From positions 1 to 42,325 of the forward strand of contig URCA01000031.1 of assembly GCA_900546265.1 (NCBI GenBank): DNA of 42,325 bases, in the 5' to 3' direction. The notes below the pieces were generated by a model. It saw only the letters and a program-made list of their open reading frames with translations, had not been told where the DNA came from and ran no database searches. The stretch comes from an uncultured Oscillospiraceae bacterium (GTDB taxonomy: Bacteria; Bacillota; Clostridia; Oscillospirales; Acutalibacteraceae). Within the stretch, counting starts at the first letter, position 1. Each line of letters starts with the position of its first letter. A program made the translations under genes and the position numbers. Below, in pieces: positions 33,357 through 41,795 of this stretch.

Positions 33357-33480
33357 AGGCTTTTTCTTTCTCCCCCCTCTTTCTTTTTCACACACGAAAA
33401 AGAAAGAGGGGGTGCGGGAGCGGCACCGGCACAATAGGAGTACAAATTCCTACCCCGCATACCTACACAAAACCCGATAG
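33357..33480 (-). repeat. 124-bp structured repeat, copy 2
   Basis: Inverted copy of 32474-32597 with identical length. The stem is conserved, and one flanking G-C pair of copy 1 is C-G here, a compensatory change. The loop is GTGTGT in the minus-strand reading. Confidence 0.85.
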
Positions 33481-33497
33481 AGCCATATATCCACATA

Positions 33498-33525
33498 GAA
33501 AAAAGAGCGCCCCGTAAGGCGCTCT
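33498..33525 (-). terminator. Terminator of the XRE regulator gene
   Basis: 8-bp stem AGAGCGCC / GGCGCTCT with a 6-nt loop, overlapping the stop codon and followed on the minus strand by TTTTTTC. Confidence 0.85.
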
Positions 33526-33859
33526 ATTTCTTCTCGTGTTTGGGAAAGCGATCCATCAGCTCCTGGAACAGCTGCCGATCTTTCGGCTGCAGCTTTCGAA
33601 AGCCCTGAACAAAGCGGCGTTCCTCCGGGTGAATGAGATGGGTGTCTTCTCCTGGATAAGGATCGGGGTTATCGGTAAAGCCTATGAGATAGTCCACGGA
33701 AACTTGAAAATAGGAGGCAAAAGTCTTAAGAGTCTCCAGATTTGGCAAACGCTTCCCGTTTTCATAACCGCTTAAAGTGGAAATAGAAATAGATAACTCC
33801 CTGGCAAAGCGTTGTCTGGATATATTTTTTTCACAGCGTAATTCCCGCAAACGCAGCAT
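33524..33859 (-). CDS. XRE family transcriptional regulator
   Basis: A 111-residue protein with an N-terminal Cro/CI helix-turn-helix (residues about 4-60: LRELRCEKNISRQRFARELS, ISTLSGYENGKRLPNLETL, VSVDYLIG). A short charged C-terminal helix region follows and may mediate dimerisation. It lies next to a repeat-rich interval and diverges from a small zinc-ribbon gene, with an inverted repeat between them that is a likely operator. This layout is typical of a local repressor controlling itself and its neighbour. Its target genes cannot be named from the sequence. Confidence 0.9.
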   Translation of the reverse strand: MLRLRELRCEKNISRQRFARELSISISTLSGYENGKRLPNLETLKTFASYFQVSVDYLIGFTDNPDPYPGEDTHLIHPEERRFVQGFRKLQPKDRQLFQELMDRFPKHEKK

Positions 33860-33878
33860 GCAATCACCTATTCAAAAC

Positions 33879-33904
33879 GTGTTATATTCACACTAACATA
33901 ACGC
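33879..33904. promoter_or_regulatory. Inverted repeat, likely XRE operator
   Basis: GTGTTATATT and AACATAACGC form 10-bp arms (8 of 10 paired) around a 6-nt spacer, 20 nt upstream of the XRE start codon. A related TTATATTCGTTA lies at about 33933-33944, over the divergent promoter. Confidence 0.55.
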
Positions 33905-33907
33905 ATA

Positions 33908-33936
33908 TTGAATTATTTTCAGAAACGAGCTATTAT
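33908..33936 (+). promoter_or_regulatory. Promoter of the zinc-ribbon protein gene
   Basis: TTGAAT (33908-33913), 17 nt, TATTAT (33931-33936), in an AT-rich stretch between the divergent genes. Confidence 0.7.
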
Positions 33937-33982
33937 ATTCGTTAATGGGTTCAAAATGAAACGATTGTTAGGAGGCTTATAA

Positions 33983-34336
33983 ATGATGACCTATCAAGAA
34001 ATCCTGGATTACGCCGCGTCTCACGGCTTTGATATACCGGCGGATTGCCGCCGCCTCATCCGCCAACTGTCCGCCCTTTTTCTGGTGGACGAGGGTGAGC
34101 GCCTGCGCCTGTATGGGGCCAAGCGGGAGGGCGCGTCCACCTGGGGGGCGCAATATGGCTTTACTTTTTATCGAGATAACCCCCCGGTGTGCTGGTCGGA
34201 CCTCCTGCCCGCCGCCGATACGGTTTGCCCGCCCGCCGTTTGCATCTTTTGCGGAAAGGCGGCCGATGGCGTGCTGCATCGCGGCAAATGGATATGCCTG
34301 GAGTGTCAAAAGGCCATTTCCGAAGAGATTTTATAG
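33983..34336 (+). CDS. Small protein with C-terminal zinc ribbon, function unknown
   Basis: A 117-residue protein I do not recognise. The N-terminal about 75 residues are mixed alpha/beta without known motifs. The C-terminus has two CxxC knuckles (C87, C90, C105, C108) of a zinc ribbon, in CIFCGKAADGVLHRGKWICLEC. ATG 33983 is preceded by AGGAGG at 8-nt spacing; the adjacent ATG 33986 is equally possible. It is divergent from the XRE regulator and upstream of hemW, which has its own promoter. The N-terminal region could bind a nucleic acid or a partner protein, but nothing in the sequence decides this. Confidence 0.82.
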   Translation: MMTYQEILDYAASHGFDIPADCRRLIRQLSALFLVDEGERLRLYGAKREGASTWGAQYGFTFYRDNPPVCWSDLLPAADTVCPPAVCIFCGKAADGVLHRGKWICLECQKAISEEIL

Positions 34337-34362
34337 ACTATGCTGCCAAAATGCGCTATACT
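34334..34362 (+). promoter_or_regulatory. Promoter of hemW
   Basis: TAGACT (34334-34339), 17 nt, TATACT (34357-34362), starting at the stop codon of the upstream gene. Confidence 0.65.
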
Positions 34363-34409
34363 GTGCCTATAACGGCCGGTATGGCGCGTTTTTTCTGGAG
34401 GTGATCCGG

Positions 34410-35531
34410 GTGGAGCCCATCGGCCTGTATATCCATGTGCCCTTCTGCCTGTCCAAATGCCCCTACTGCGATTTTTATTCCTACGCGGCCTCCAACGAGG
34501 CCATGGACGCCTATACGGCGGCGGTGGAGCGGGCCCTGGCGGATTGGGCCGCCCGGATCGGCGCGCAGGCGGACACCCTGTATATCGGCGGCGGCACCCC
34601 CTCCCTGCTGGGCGGCGCCCGGCTGGCCCGCCTGGTGGAGGCCGCCCGCCGGGGCTTCGGCCTGCGGGACGCGGAGATCACCCTGGAGGCCAACCCCGCT
34701 GACGATTTGGACGAAACTCTGCGGGCCTTTGCCGCCGCCGGCGGCAGCCGCCTTTCCCTGGGGATGCAGTCCGCCGATCCGGACGAGCTGCGGCTCCTTG
34801 GCCGCCGGCATACCACCGCCGACGTGGAGCGCGCCGTCCGGGACGCCGTGCGGGCAGGGCTCGATAACCTGTCCCTCGACATGATGCTGGGCCTGCCCGG
34901 CCAGCGGCCGGAAACCGTCGAGCGTTCGGCCGCCGTCTGCCGGGAGCTGGGGGCGTCCCACGTCTCGGCCTATCTGCTGAAGATCGAGCCGGGCACCCCC
35001 TTTGCCACCCGGGAGCTGTGTCTGCCGGACGAGGACGGCGCGGCCGATTTGTATCTGGCCGCCGCCGGGGCGCTGGAAGCCCGGGGCTACGCCCAGTATG
35101 AGATCTCCAATTTTTCCCGCCCCGGCCGGGAGAGCCGGCACAATTTGAAATACTGGGATTTGCAGCCCTATCTGGGAATAGGCCCGGCCGCCCATTCGCT
35201 GCTATCTGGCCGCCGCTTTGCCTATCCCCGGGATACGGCCGCCTTTCTCCGGGGGGAGCCCCCGGTTTCCGAGCAGCCGGCGGGCCGGGAAGCCGCCATC
35301 AGGGAGAACAGCCCGGAGGAATACCTGATGTTGCGCCTGCGGCTGACCGCCGGCCTGCGGGCGGACGGCTTTGCCGCCCGTTTCGGGTTCCCCCTTCCCG
35401 CCCGCTGGCGTCAGCGGGCGGCCCGCCTGCCCGCCGCGCTGGTGACGGCGGACGCGGAGGGCATCCGCCTGACCCGGGAGGGCTTCCTGGTTTCCAACGC
35501 CGTCATCGCTCGACTGCTGGACGACGAATAA
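34410..35531 (+). CDS. hemW: Radical SAM protein HemW (heme chaperone family)
   Basis: A 373-residue radical SAM protein of the HemW family, which binds heme and delivers it to target proteins; it is related to but distinct from the oxygen-independent coproporphyrinogen oxidase HemN. The cluster motif is C13-x3-C17-x2-C20 (CLSKCPYC), followed by GGGTPSLL and a C-terminal HemN-type domain (YEISNFSRPGRESRHNLKYW, GIGPAAHS). The start is set at GTG 34410 by GGAGGTGATC, an extended match to the anti-Shine-Dalgarno with 8 nt between GGAGG and GTG. The much longer upstream frame overlaps the zinc-ribbon gene and is not used. Confidence 0.93.
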   Translation: MEPIGLYIHVPFCLSKCPYCDFYSYAASNEAMDAYTAAVERALADWAARIGAQADTLYIGGGTPSLLGGARLARLVEAARRGFGLRDAEITLEANPADDLDETLRAFAAAGGSRLSLGMQSADPDELRLLGRRHTTADVERAVRDAVRAGLDNLSLDMMLGLPGQRPETVERSAAVCRELGASHVSAYLLKIEPGTPFATRELCLPDEDGAADLYLAAAGALEARGYAQYEISNFSRPGRESRHNLKYWDLQPYLGIGPAAHSLLSGRRFAYPRDTAAFLRGEPPVSEQPAGREAAIRENSPEEYLMLRLRLTAGLRADGFAARFGFPLPARWRQRAARLPAALVTADAEGIRLTREGFLVSNAVIARLLDDE

Positions 35532-35632
35532 CGCAAAAGGAGGCGGGCGGCTTCTCCCGGGCCGAAATCGCGGAGGGGCTGGCGGATGTCCACCGCCTCT
35601 ATGACGCCTGGCGCGCAAACACAAAGGCCTAA
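35531..35632 (+). pseudogene. Possible remnant of a small coding sequence
   Basis: Directly after hemW, one frame reads about 33 residues of normal composition (for example FSRAEIAEGLADVHRLYDAW) to a TAA stop, in a codon style like the neighbours. It overlaps the last base of the hemW stop and has no ATG, GTG or TTG start. It may be the tail of a lost gene or a chance frame. Confidence 0.25.
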
Positions 35633-35716
35633 AAAATTTTTTAAAGACTGTTCATACAAATTTGCCAAGAACTTGGTACACTGTAATTCATAGGGAAACC
35701 AAAGGAGGATACCATC

Positions 35717-36421
35717 ATGGCCGGTGGACTGAAAATCATGGTCGTCGACGACGACAGCAACATCTGTGAGCTGCTCAGGCTGTATCTCGAAAAGGAAGGC
35801 TTCGAGGCGATCATCGCCCCCAACGGCGCCAAGGCGCTGGAGATGTTTGACACGGAAAAGCCGGATCTCATGCTCCTGGACGTGATGATGCCCCAGCTGG
35901 ACGGCTGGCAGGTGTGCCGCGAGATCCGCAAAAAGTCCGCCTGCCCCATCATTATGCTCACCGCCAAGGGCGAGGTGTTCGACAAGGTGCTGGGCCTGGA
36001 GCTGGGGGCCGATGACTATGTGGTCAAGCCCTTCGAGACCAAGGAGGTCATCGCCCGCATCAAGGCCGTCCTGCGCCGCAGCGGCGCGGCGGATCAGAAA
36101 AAGACCAAGGAAGTCAGTTACGACGGGCTGTACATCAACATGGAAAATTACGAGCTGCGGGTGCGCGGCAAGCAAATTGATACCCCGCCCAAGGAGATGG
36201 AGCTCATCTATCATCTCGCCAGCAACCCCAACCGGGTCTACACCCGGGATCAGCTGCTTGATGAGGTGTGGGGCTTCGAATACTATGGCGACAGCCGGAC
36301 GGTGGACGTCCACGTCAAGCGGCTGCGCGAGAAGCTGGACGGCGTGTCCGATCAGTGGACGCTGAAAACCGTCTGGGGCGTGGGATATAAGTTCGAGGTC
36401 AAGGACGGCGCCGCAGGCTGA
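35717..36421 (+). CDS. OmpR-family response regulator
   Basis: A 234-residue two-component response regulator. The receiver domain has the acidic pocket VVDDD (residues 10-13), the phosphoacceptor D55 (LLDVMMP), Thr in MLTA and Lys in VVKPFE. The C-terminal winged helix of the OmpR/PhoB type ends with TRDQLLDEVWG, RTVDVHVKRLREKL and VWGVGYKF. AAAGGAGG precedes the ATG. It is followed after 35 nt by its histidine kinase and then by an HtrA protease, which suggests an envelope-stress or cell-surface system. A CCAAG / CTTGG dyad at about 35664-35675 lies in the promoter region. Confidence 0.94.
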   Translation: MAGGLKIMVVDDDSNICELLRLYLEKEGFEAIIAPNGAKALEMFDTEKPDLMLLDVMMPQLDGWQVCREIRKKSACPIIMLTAKGEVFDKVLGLELGADDYVVKPFETKEVIARIKAVLRRSGAADQKKTKEVSYDGLYINMENYELRVRGKQIDTPPKEMELIYHLASNPNRVYTRDQLLDEVWGFEYYGDSRTVDVHVKRLREKLDGVSDQWTLKTVWGVGYKFEVKDGAAG

Positions 36422-36456
36422 CCGATTCTTCCAGGCCGGCTGGAGTAAGAAAGGAC

Positions 36457-37977
36457 ATGATTCGGAGCATGTTCAAAAGCATTTTTTCCAAATATTTTAC
36501 CGTCATGTCCCTGGTGATTGTCGTCAGCTTCCTGGCCATGGGCGGCATGCAGCTGTTGTTTTCCACCCAGTATTGGATGGATGAAAAGCGCACCCTGCTC
36601 ATCGACAACGCCGACGACATCGCCAAGCACACGGCGGTCAACACCTTTCAGGTGAGCACCGACGCCAACGGGAAAAAGCAGTACGCCATCCAGGACGACA
36701 CCCTGGCCCCGGTGCTCAACCTGCTGTCCACCGCTATCCAGTCCCAGGTGCTGATTACGGATAACGGCGGCAAGGTGCTCATCTGCTCGGAGGGCAGCTC
36801 CTGCTCCCATGTCAGCGGCACGGTGCCCCTGGCGGATGTGCAGGGCAAGACGGACGATCAGGGCCATTTCTTCACCGTCGGGACGCTGGGCGACCTGTAC
36901 GGCGCGCGGATGTATACCGCCGGCGCCCCCATCCGGGCCACCGACACCGGCGTGGTCATCGGCTACGTGTTTGCCTCCACGCCCGCCGACGGCATGGGCG
37001 CGTATATTCTCAACAACCTGCAGGTGTTTCTCCTCTCCGCCCTGGGCGTGCTGACCTTAACCTTCATCGTGCTGTACGCCATGACCCACCGGATGGTGCG
37101 CCCTCTGCGCCAGATGGCGGCCGCCACCCGCAGCTTCGGTAACGGGGATTTCAGCTATCGCATTCCGGTGCACGGCAAGGACGAGGTGGCCGAGCTGGCT
37201 ACCGCCTTGAACGCCATGGCGGTGTCCCTCTCCTCGGTGGAGGGGATGCGCCGCAGCTTCGTGGCCAACGTGTCCCATGAGCTGAAAACCCCCATGACCA
37301 CCATCGCCGGGTTCATCGACGGCATTCTGGACGGCACCATTCCGGATGAAAAACGGAATTATTATCTGAAAATCGTGTCCAACGAGGTCAAGCGGCTGTC
37401 CCGCCTGGTGCGGTCGATGCTGGATTTGTCCCGCATCGACAGCGGGGAGCTGAAAATCAACCCTGTGCGCTTCGATATGACCGAGGTGGTATGCACCGCC
37501 CTGCTCTCCTTCGAGCGGCGCATCGACGAAAAACGCATCGATATCGTCGGCCTGGAGGACTGCCCCCGCATGGAGGTGCAGGGCGATTTCGACCTGCTGG
37601 GCCAGGTGCTGTACAACCTGCTGGACAACGCCGTGAAGTTCACCAATGAGGGCGGCACCATCGCCATCCATCTGGAGAAAAAGGACGGCCGCGTCTACTG
37701 CGCCGTGCGCAACAGCGGCGAGGGCGTGCCCTCCCATGAGATGCCCCGCCTGTTCGAACGGTTTTATAAGAGCGATAAATCCCGCAGCCTGGATAAAAAC
37801 GGTGTGGGCTTGGGATTATATATCGTGAAGACCGTCATCAATCTCCACCAGGGAGAGATTATGGTGCGGTCGGTGGAAGGGGAATACACGGAATTCGCCT
37901 TCTGGCTCCCCGATCCCGACGGGGCGGAGCTGCCAAAAAAGCCCGCCGACAACGTGAAAAAAGGCGGAAGTTTATAA
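36457..37977 (+). CDS. Sensor histidine kinase with HAMP domain
   Basis: A 506-residue membrane kinase and partner of the response regulator upstream. The first membrane helix is at about 15-36, an extracytoplasmic sensor region follows at about 37-185, then a second helix at about 188-210, HAMP (RPLRQMAAATRSFGNGDFSYRI), HisKA with H274 (VSHELKTP), and a HATPase domain with NLLDNAVKFT, GEGVP and GLGLYIVK. The sensor contains a short Cys pair (CSEGSSCSH) that may respond to redox state or form a disulfide. Length and order are standard for the PhoR/WalK-like class. The HtrA gene starts 87 nt downstream. Confidence 0.93.
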   Translation: MIRSMFKSIFSKYFTVMSLVIVVSFLAMGGMQLLFSTQYWMDEKRTLLIDNADDIAKHTAVNTFQVSTDANGKKQYAIQDDTLAPVLNLLSTAIQSQVLITDNGGKVLICSEGSSCSHVSGTVPLADVQGKTDDQGHFFTVGTLGDLYGARMYTAGAPIRATDTGVVIGYVFASTPADGMGAYILNNLQVFLLSALGVLTLTFIVLYAMTHRMVRPLRQMAAATRSFGNGDFSYRIPVHGKDEVAELATALNAMAVSLSSVEGMRRSFVANVSHELKTPMTTIAGFIDGILDGTIPDEKRNYYLKIVSNEVKRLSRLVRSMLDLSRIDSGELKINPVRFDMTEVVCTALLSFERRIDEKRIDIVGLEDCPRMEVQGDFDLLGQVLYNLLDNAVKFTNEGGTIAIHLEKKDGRVYCAVRNSGEGVPSHEMPRLFERFYKSDKSRSLDKNGVGLGLYIVKTVINLHQGEIMVRSVEGEYTEFAFWLPDPDGAELPKKPADNVKKGGSL

Positions 37978-38064
37978 TTTCCGTACGCTTTCTTCAACAA
38001 ATCGACACAATCTCCCGGTACAATAGACCCGTACAAAACGGCCCACCATCCTGAAAGGTATGTG

Positions 38065-39651
38065 ATGCATATGTCCAACTGGTTCGACGACGATAAAAAA
38101 CAGGAGCAGCAGCCCCTGATCACGCCGCCTCCCGCGGGCTTTGCGCCCGACGAGACGGCCGCGCCCGCCGACGTCTCCTCGCCGGAGGAACCCGCCGCCC
38201 CGGCGGAGCCGGCCCCGCAGGAGCCAGCCGGCGAAACCCCGGCCGCCGGCTGGCAGCGCGGCGATTCCGCCGCCTATACCGGCGCACCCGTCACCCCGCC
38301 CGCCCAGCCGGCGGCCCCCACGTATTCCTGGGGCGCCTCCTACACCCCTCCGGCGCAGAGCGAGCCGAACAACGGCCCGATCCCGCCCGCGGGCCATTCC
38401 GCTCCCGGCTATCAGCCGCAGAGCGGTTATAACCCCTACGGCTGGAACGCGGCGCAGACCCCGCCTCCGGGCAAACCGCCCAAGAAAAAGCGGAACAAAT
38501 CCAACATCGTCATCGCGGCCTTGGCCGTGATTTGCGGGGCGACCATCATCACCCTGTCGGTGCTGCTCGCGCTGTCCATGGACAAGAAAGGCGGCCTGCC
38601 CACCACATCGGGCGGCGGAGGCGGCACCACCTCCACCACGGAGAATCCCAACGCCCCCACTCTCAACTTCTCTGACGCCGACGTCAAGGACGGCGGCCTG
38701 ACCAGCAAGGAAATCATCGATAAGAACCTGAATTCCACCGTGGTCATCAGCATGTATGAGAACGTGACCTCCGGCGGCTTCTACGGCGGCACCACCAGCG
38801 AACAGCAGGCGGGCGGCGCCACCGGCATCATCATGACCAGCGACGGGTATATCATCACCAACTGGCACTGCGTCATCAACGAAAAAACCAACCGCCAGTT
38901 CGCCCGCATCCAGGTCACCACCTACGACGGCACCAAATATGACCAGGCCACGGTGATCGGCGCCGATAAAGATACCGACCTGGCCGTCATCAAAATCAAC
39001 GCCGCCAATCTGAAAGCCGCCGAATTCGGCGACTCCTCCCAGCTGTCCATGGGCGACCGGGTGGTCGCGCTGGGCAACGCCGGCGGCTTGGAATGGTCCG
39101 CGAGCCAGGGCATCGTCTCCGGTACCGCTCGGGACGTGTATGACGACACCGGCTATTCCATCAAATGCCTGCAGACCGACGCCGCCATCAACCCCGGCAA
39201 CTCCGGCGGCCCCCTGCTCAACAACCAGGGCCAGGTCATCGGCGTCAACTCCGCCAAAATCGTGGCCGAAGGCTACGAGGGTCTCGGCTTCTCCATCCCG
39301 ATTAAGGAAGCCAAGGTCATCATCGACGATTTGCTCAAATACGGCTACGTCAAGGGCCGCGTCATGCTGGGTATCATGGGCAACGAGGTTGCCACTCCCG
39401 GCTACGAAGGCTTCATGATCAACTCCATCAACGAGGGATCCGTCCTCCAGGGCACTAAGGCCCAGGCGGGGGACATCATCACCCACGTCAACAAGGTGCG
39501 GGTTACCACCTACGCCGCCATGCGCACCGAGTTGACCAAGTACAACGTGGGCGACACCATCACCCTGACCCTCCTGCGGGTGGATAACCGCACCGGCAAA
39601 ACCGTCTCCTTCGACGTGCAATGCGTCTTGGGCGAGAGCACCGGGGAATAA
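38065..39651 (+). CDS. htrA: HtrA/DegP-like membrane-anchored serine protease (S1C)
   Basis: A 528-residue envelope quality-control protease. Residues 1-140 form a Pro/Ala-rich cytoplasmic tail, then one membrane helix (about 149-172) and a Gly/Ser/Thr linker. The trypsin-like domain has the catalytic triad H268 (NWHCVIN), D305 (DTDLAVIK) and S380 (NPGNSGGPL), and a single PDZ domain ends the protein. The start is placed at ATG 38065, 6 nt after AAAGG; ATG 38071 is possible. It lies behind a two-component system that may control it. Such proteases degrade misfolded surface proteins. The long Pro-rich tail is characteristic of clostridial members. Confidence 0.93.
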   Translation: MHMSNWFDDDKKQEQQPLITPPPAGFAPDETAAPADVSSPEEPAAPAEPAPQEPAGETPAAGWQRGDSAAYTGAPVTPPAQPAAPTYSWGASYTPPAQSEPNNGPIPPAGHSAPGYQPQSGYNPYGWNAAQTPPPGKPPKKKRNKSNIVIAALAVICGATIITLSVLLALSMDKKGGLPTTSGGGGGTTSTTENPNAPTLNFSDADVKDGGLTSKEIIDKNLNSTVVISMYENVTSGGFYGGTTSEQQAGGATGIIMTSDGYIITNWHCVINEKTNRQFARIQVTTYDGTKYDQATVIGADKDTDLAVIKINAANLKAAEFGDSSQLSMGDRVVALGNAGGLEWSASQGIVSGTARDVYDDTGYSIKCLQTDAAINPGNSGGPLLNNQGQVIGVNSAKIVAEGYEGLGFSIPIKEAKVIIDDLLKYGYVKGRVMLGIMGNEVATPGYEGFMINSINEGSVLQGTKAQAGDIITHVNKVRVTTYAAMRTELTKYNVGDTITLTLLRVDNRTGKTVSFDVQCVLGESTGE

Positions 39652-39663
39652 TAGCTACAAACC

Positions 39664-39702
39664 AAAACGAGCAGCCGTCCGGAGGGCGGCTGCTCGTTTT
39701 TT
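39664..39702. terminator. Bidirectional terminator between htrA and the U32 peptidase gene
   Basis: 14-bp stem AAAACGAGCAGCCG / CGGCTGCTCGTTTT with a 9-nt loop and T-run, between converging genes. Confidence 0.92.
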
Positions 39703-39713
39703 GATTTCTGTAT

Positions 39714-41795
39714 TTATTCCACGCCCCGCTTGTACAGGCCCCGCGTGATGCCGTCCATGACCGCGCCGCCCCGGTGGTAAGCCCGCGTCAGGTTTTCCAC
39801 TTCCTCTGGGCTTTCGGTGGAAAAGTGCAGCAGCCAGAAGTCCAGCCGCGGCACCTCCTCCAGCCTGTCCGCCCAGTACAGCGGGACGGAATTGAGCAGC
39901 TCGGCGCAGCCTCCCGCGCAGGCCAGCGGGAACGTCACACCCCGGCGGTCTGTCAGGCCGCAGGCGGCGTTCGGCGCACCCTCGCAGTGCTGGCCGGCCG
40001 AGCGGCGGGGGCAGTTGCGGGTCAGCATCAGCGGCTGCCGTCCGTACACCAGCAGCCCGACGGGCAGGGGCCTGTCCGCCGCGAAGGCCGTCTGGCGGAA
40101 GGTCAGCTCCATGGACAGGGTGGCCGCCGCCAGCCCCCGATCGGCGAAAAAGGCCAGCGCCTCCCCGTTAGTGATATTCAGCCCGAAGCCGCCCACGGGC
40201 AGCAGCCCCGCCTCCCGGGCCAAATCGATGGTCCCCACGTTGCCGCACAGGGCGTACCGCGCCCCGGCCTGTGCCGCCCGCGCCAGCGCCCGCCGCGCCG
40301 CCTCCTCGGCCCCGAACAGCCCCCGGGGGATCTCCACCCCCAGCCTGCCGTCCTCCGCGTGCCGACGCAGCAGATCCTCCGGCACGGACAGCGGCAGGAA
40401 CACCCGATCCGCCTCCCCCGCACCGGCCAGCTGATCCGGACGTGCCAGCCGGGCGATAAGCAGCGGCCGCGCCGGCTTATCCGCCAGCGCCGGCCGTCTT
40501 TCCGGCACCGCCTCCCGGTTGAAGGGGACCGGCCGCGGCCGCCCTCGTTCCTCCAGCAGCTGTTCCAGCGCCTGCCGCCGCATGGCGTTGAGCTGGGACA
40601 GCGGCAGGCTCAGCCCCTCGTCCATCCGGCAGTGCACGGCGGCGCGAAAGGGGGTGCCCCCCGTCTTGCCCAGCTGGGCGGCCGCCCGTTCCGCGTCCAG
40701 CGGGCGGTTCACCGCTGGCTGGGGCGGATCGCCCGCCACCGTGACGGTTCGTCCCTCGCCGTCCGCCGCCGTCAGCGTGGCTTCGTCGGCTGTCATGGCG
40801 AACGTCAGCGTCACCGGCACCCGGCCCGTCTCCTTGTCGTACAGCCGTTCCAGCCTGGACAGCACCGGGGCAGCGGCCTGCACGTCCTCCCGCCTCCGAG
40901 TGCCGAACATCCCGCCGCCACGCTGATCAGCGTAATAACCATCAGTAAAACCGGAGCGGGAAAATACTGCCTGTAAATCTCCTGAAAGCCCCGGGGCCGG
41001 CGCTTCCCCCCGCACCGCCGCTCGGTATACCGAGACTGCCGCCGCCACGTATTCCGGCCGCTTGAGCCGCCCCTCGATTTTCAGCGAGTCCACACCCAGC
41101 GCCGCCAGATCCGCGCCGTATGCCTGCAGGGACAGATCCCTTAGGCTGAGGGCCGCCTCTCCCTCCCGGGCGCGTCGCCCGCTGTCCGCCGGGACGAAGG
41201 GCAGCCGACAGGGCTGGGCGCAGAGTCCCCGGTTGCCGCTCCGCCCGCCCAGCATGGCGGACAGATAGCATTGCCCCGACACGCACATGCACAGCGCCCC
41301 GTGGACGAACACCTCCAGCTCGCAGCCCTGCCCCGCACAGGCGGCGATTTCGTCCCGGGACATCTCCCGCGCCAGCACCACCCGGGAGAATCCGCTATCC
41401 CGCAGAAACCGCACCCCAGAAGGGGTGTGACAGGACAGCTGGGTGGACGCATGCAGCGCCATGCCCGGCGCCGCCGCCCGGATTCGCCGGGCCAGCCCCA
41501 CGTCCTGGACGATCAGCGCGTCCACTCCCAGCACACAGGCCTCCTCCGCCACCTTCAGGGCGGCGTGCAGCTCATCCTGCCGCACCAGGGTGTTGAGAGT
41601 CAGATGCACCGCCACCCCCCGGGCATGACAATAAGACACCGCCTCCCGTAAGGCGGCGGTGTCAAAGTTGTGAGCGCCCTGCCGGGCATTGAAGGCCGAT
41701 GCGCCGAGATAGACCGCGTCCGCGCCGCAGCGCACCGCCGCCCGCAGCGCCTCGGGCGAGCCGGCCGGCGCCAGGATTTCTGGCAGCCGGTTCAC
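39714..41795 (-). CDS. Peptidase U32 family protein (RlhA-like, with DUF3656)
   Basis: A 693-residue protein of the U32 family. The N-terminal TIM-barrel part shows LAPAGSPEALRAAVRCGADAVYLG and the U32 signature EVFVHGALCMCVSGQCYLS, followed by NRGLCAQPCR; its cysteines probably bind an Fe-S cluster. The C-terminal half is the DUF3656-containing extension found in RlhA, which hydroxylates C2501 of 23S rRNA in E. coli. Most U32 proteins now studied act in RNA hydroxylation and not proteolysis, so the peptidase name is historical. The start overlaps the zapA stop (ATGA), so the pair is coupled. Length is slightly longer than E. coli RlhA. Confidence 0.88.
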   Translation of the reverse strand: MNRLPEILAPAGSPEALRAAVRCGADAVYLGASAFNARQGAHNFDTAALREAVSYCHARGVAVHLTLNTLVRQDELHAALKVAEEACVLGVDALIVQDVGLARRIRAAAPGMALHASTQLSCHTPSGVRFLRDSGFSRVVLAREMSRDEIAACAGQGCELEVFVHGALCMCVSGQCYLSAMLGGRSGNRGLCAQPCRLPFVPADSGRRAREGEAALSLRDLSLQAYGADLAALGVDSLKIEGRLKRPEYVAAAVSVYRAAVRGEAPAPGLSGDLQAVFSRSGFTDGYYADQRGGGMFGTRRREDVQAAAPVLSRLERLYDKETGRVPVTLTFAMTADEATLTAADGEGRTVTVAGDPPQPAVNRPLDAERAAAQLGKTGGTPFRAAVHCRMDEGLSLPLSQLNAMRRQALEQLLEERGRPRPVPFNREAVPERRPALADKPARPLLIARLARPDQLAGAGEADRVFLPLSVPEDLLRRHAEDGRLGVEIPRGLFGAEEAARRALARAAQAGARYALCGNVGTIDLAREAGLLPVGGFGLNITNGEALAFFADRGLAAATLSMELTFRQTAFAADRPLPVGLLVYGRQPLMLTRNCPRRSAGQHCEGAPNAACGLTDRRGVTFPLACAGGCAELLNSVPLYWADRLEEVPRLDFWLLHFSTESPEEVENLTRAYHRGGAVMDGITRGLYKRGVE

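Larger units (their letters stand above)
32429..33497. other. Gene-free repeat-rich interval
   Basis: About 1.07 kb with no convincing gene on either strand. Open frames here translate to low-complexity, Arg/Lys-rich peptides without ribosome-binding sites. It holds two inverted 124-bp repeats at 32474-32597 and 33357-33480, a palindromic repeat at 32951-33010, a TGGGTACGTACCCA palindrome at about 33102-33115, and a 15-bp inverted pair at 33150-33164 / 33327-33341. It may be a decayed or non-autonomous mobile element. Confidence 0.7.

Noticed and set aside
32474..33480. Insertion sequence with transposase
   Set aside because: Inverted repeats are present, but no transposase-like frame lies between them and no target-site duplication was found at the borders.
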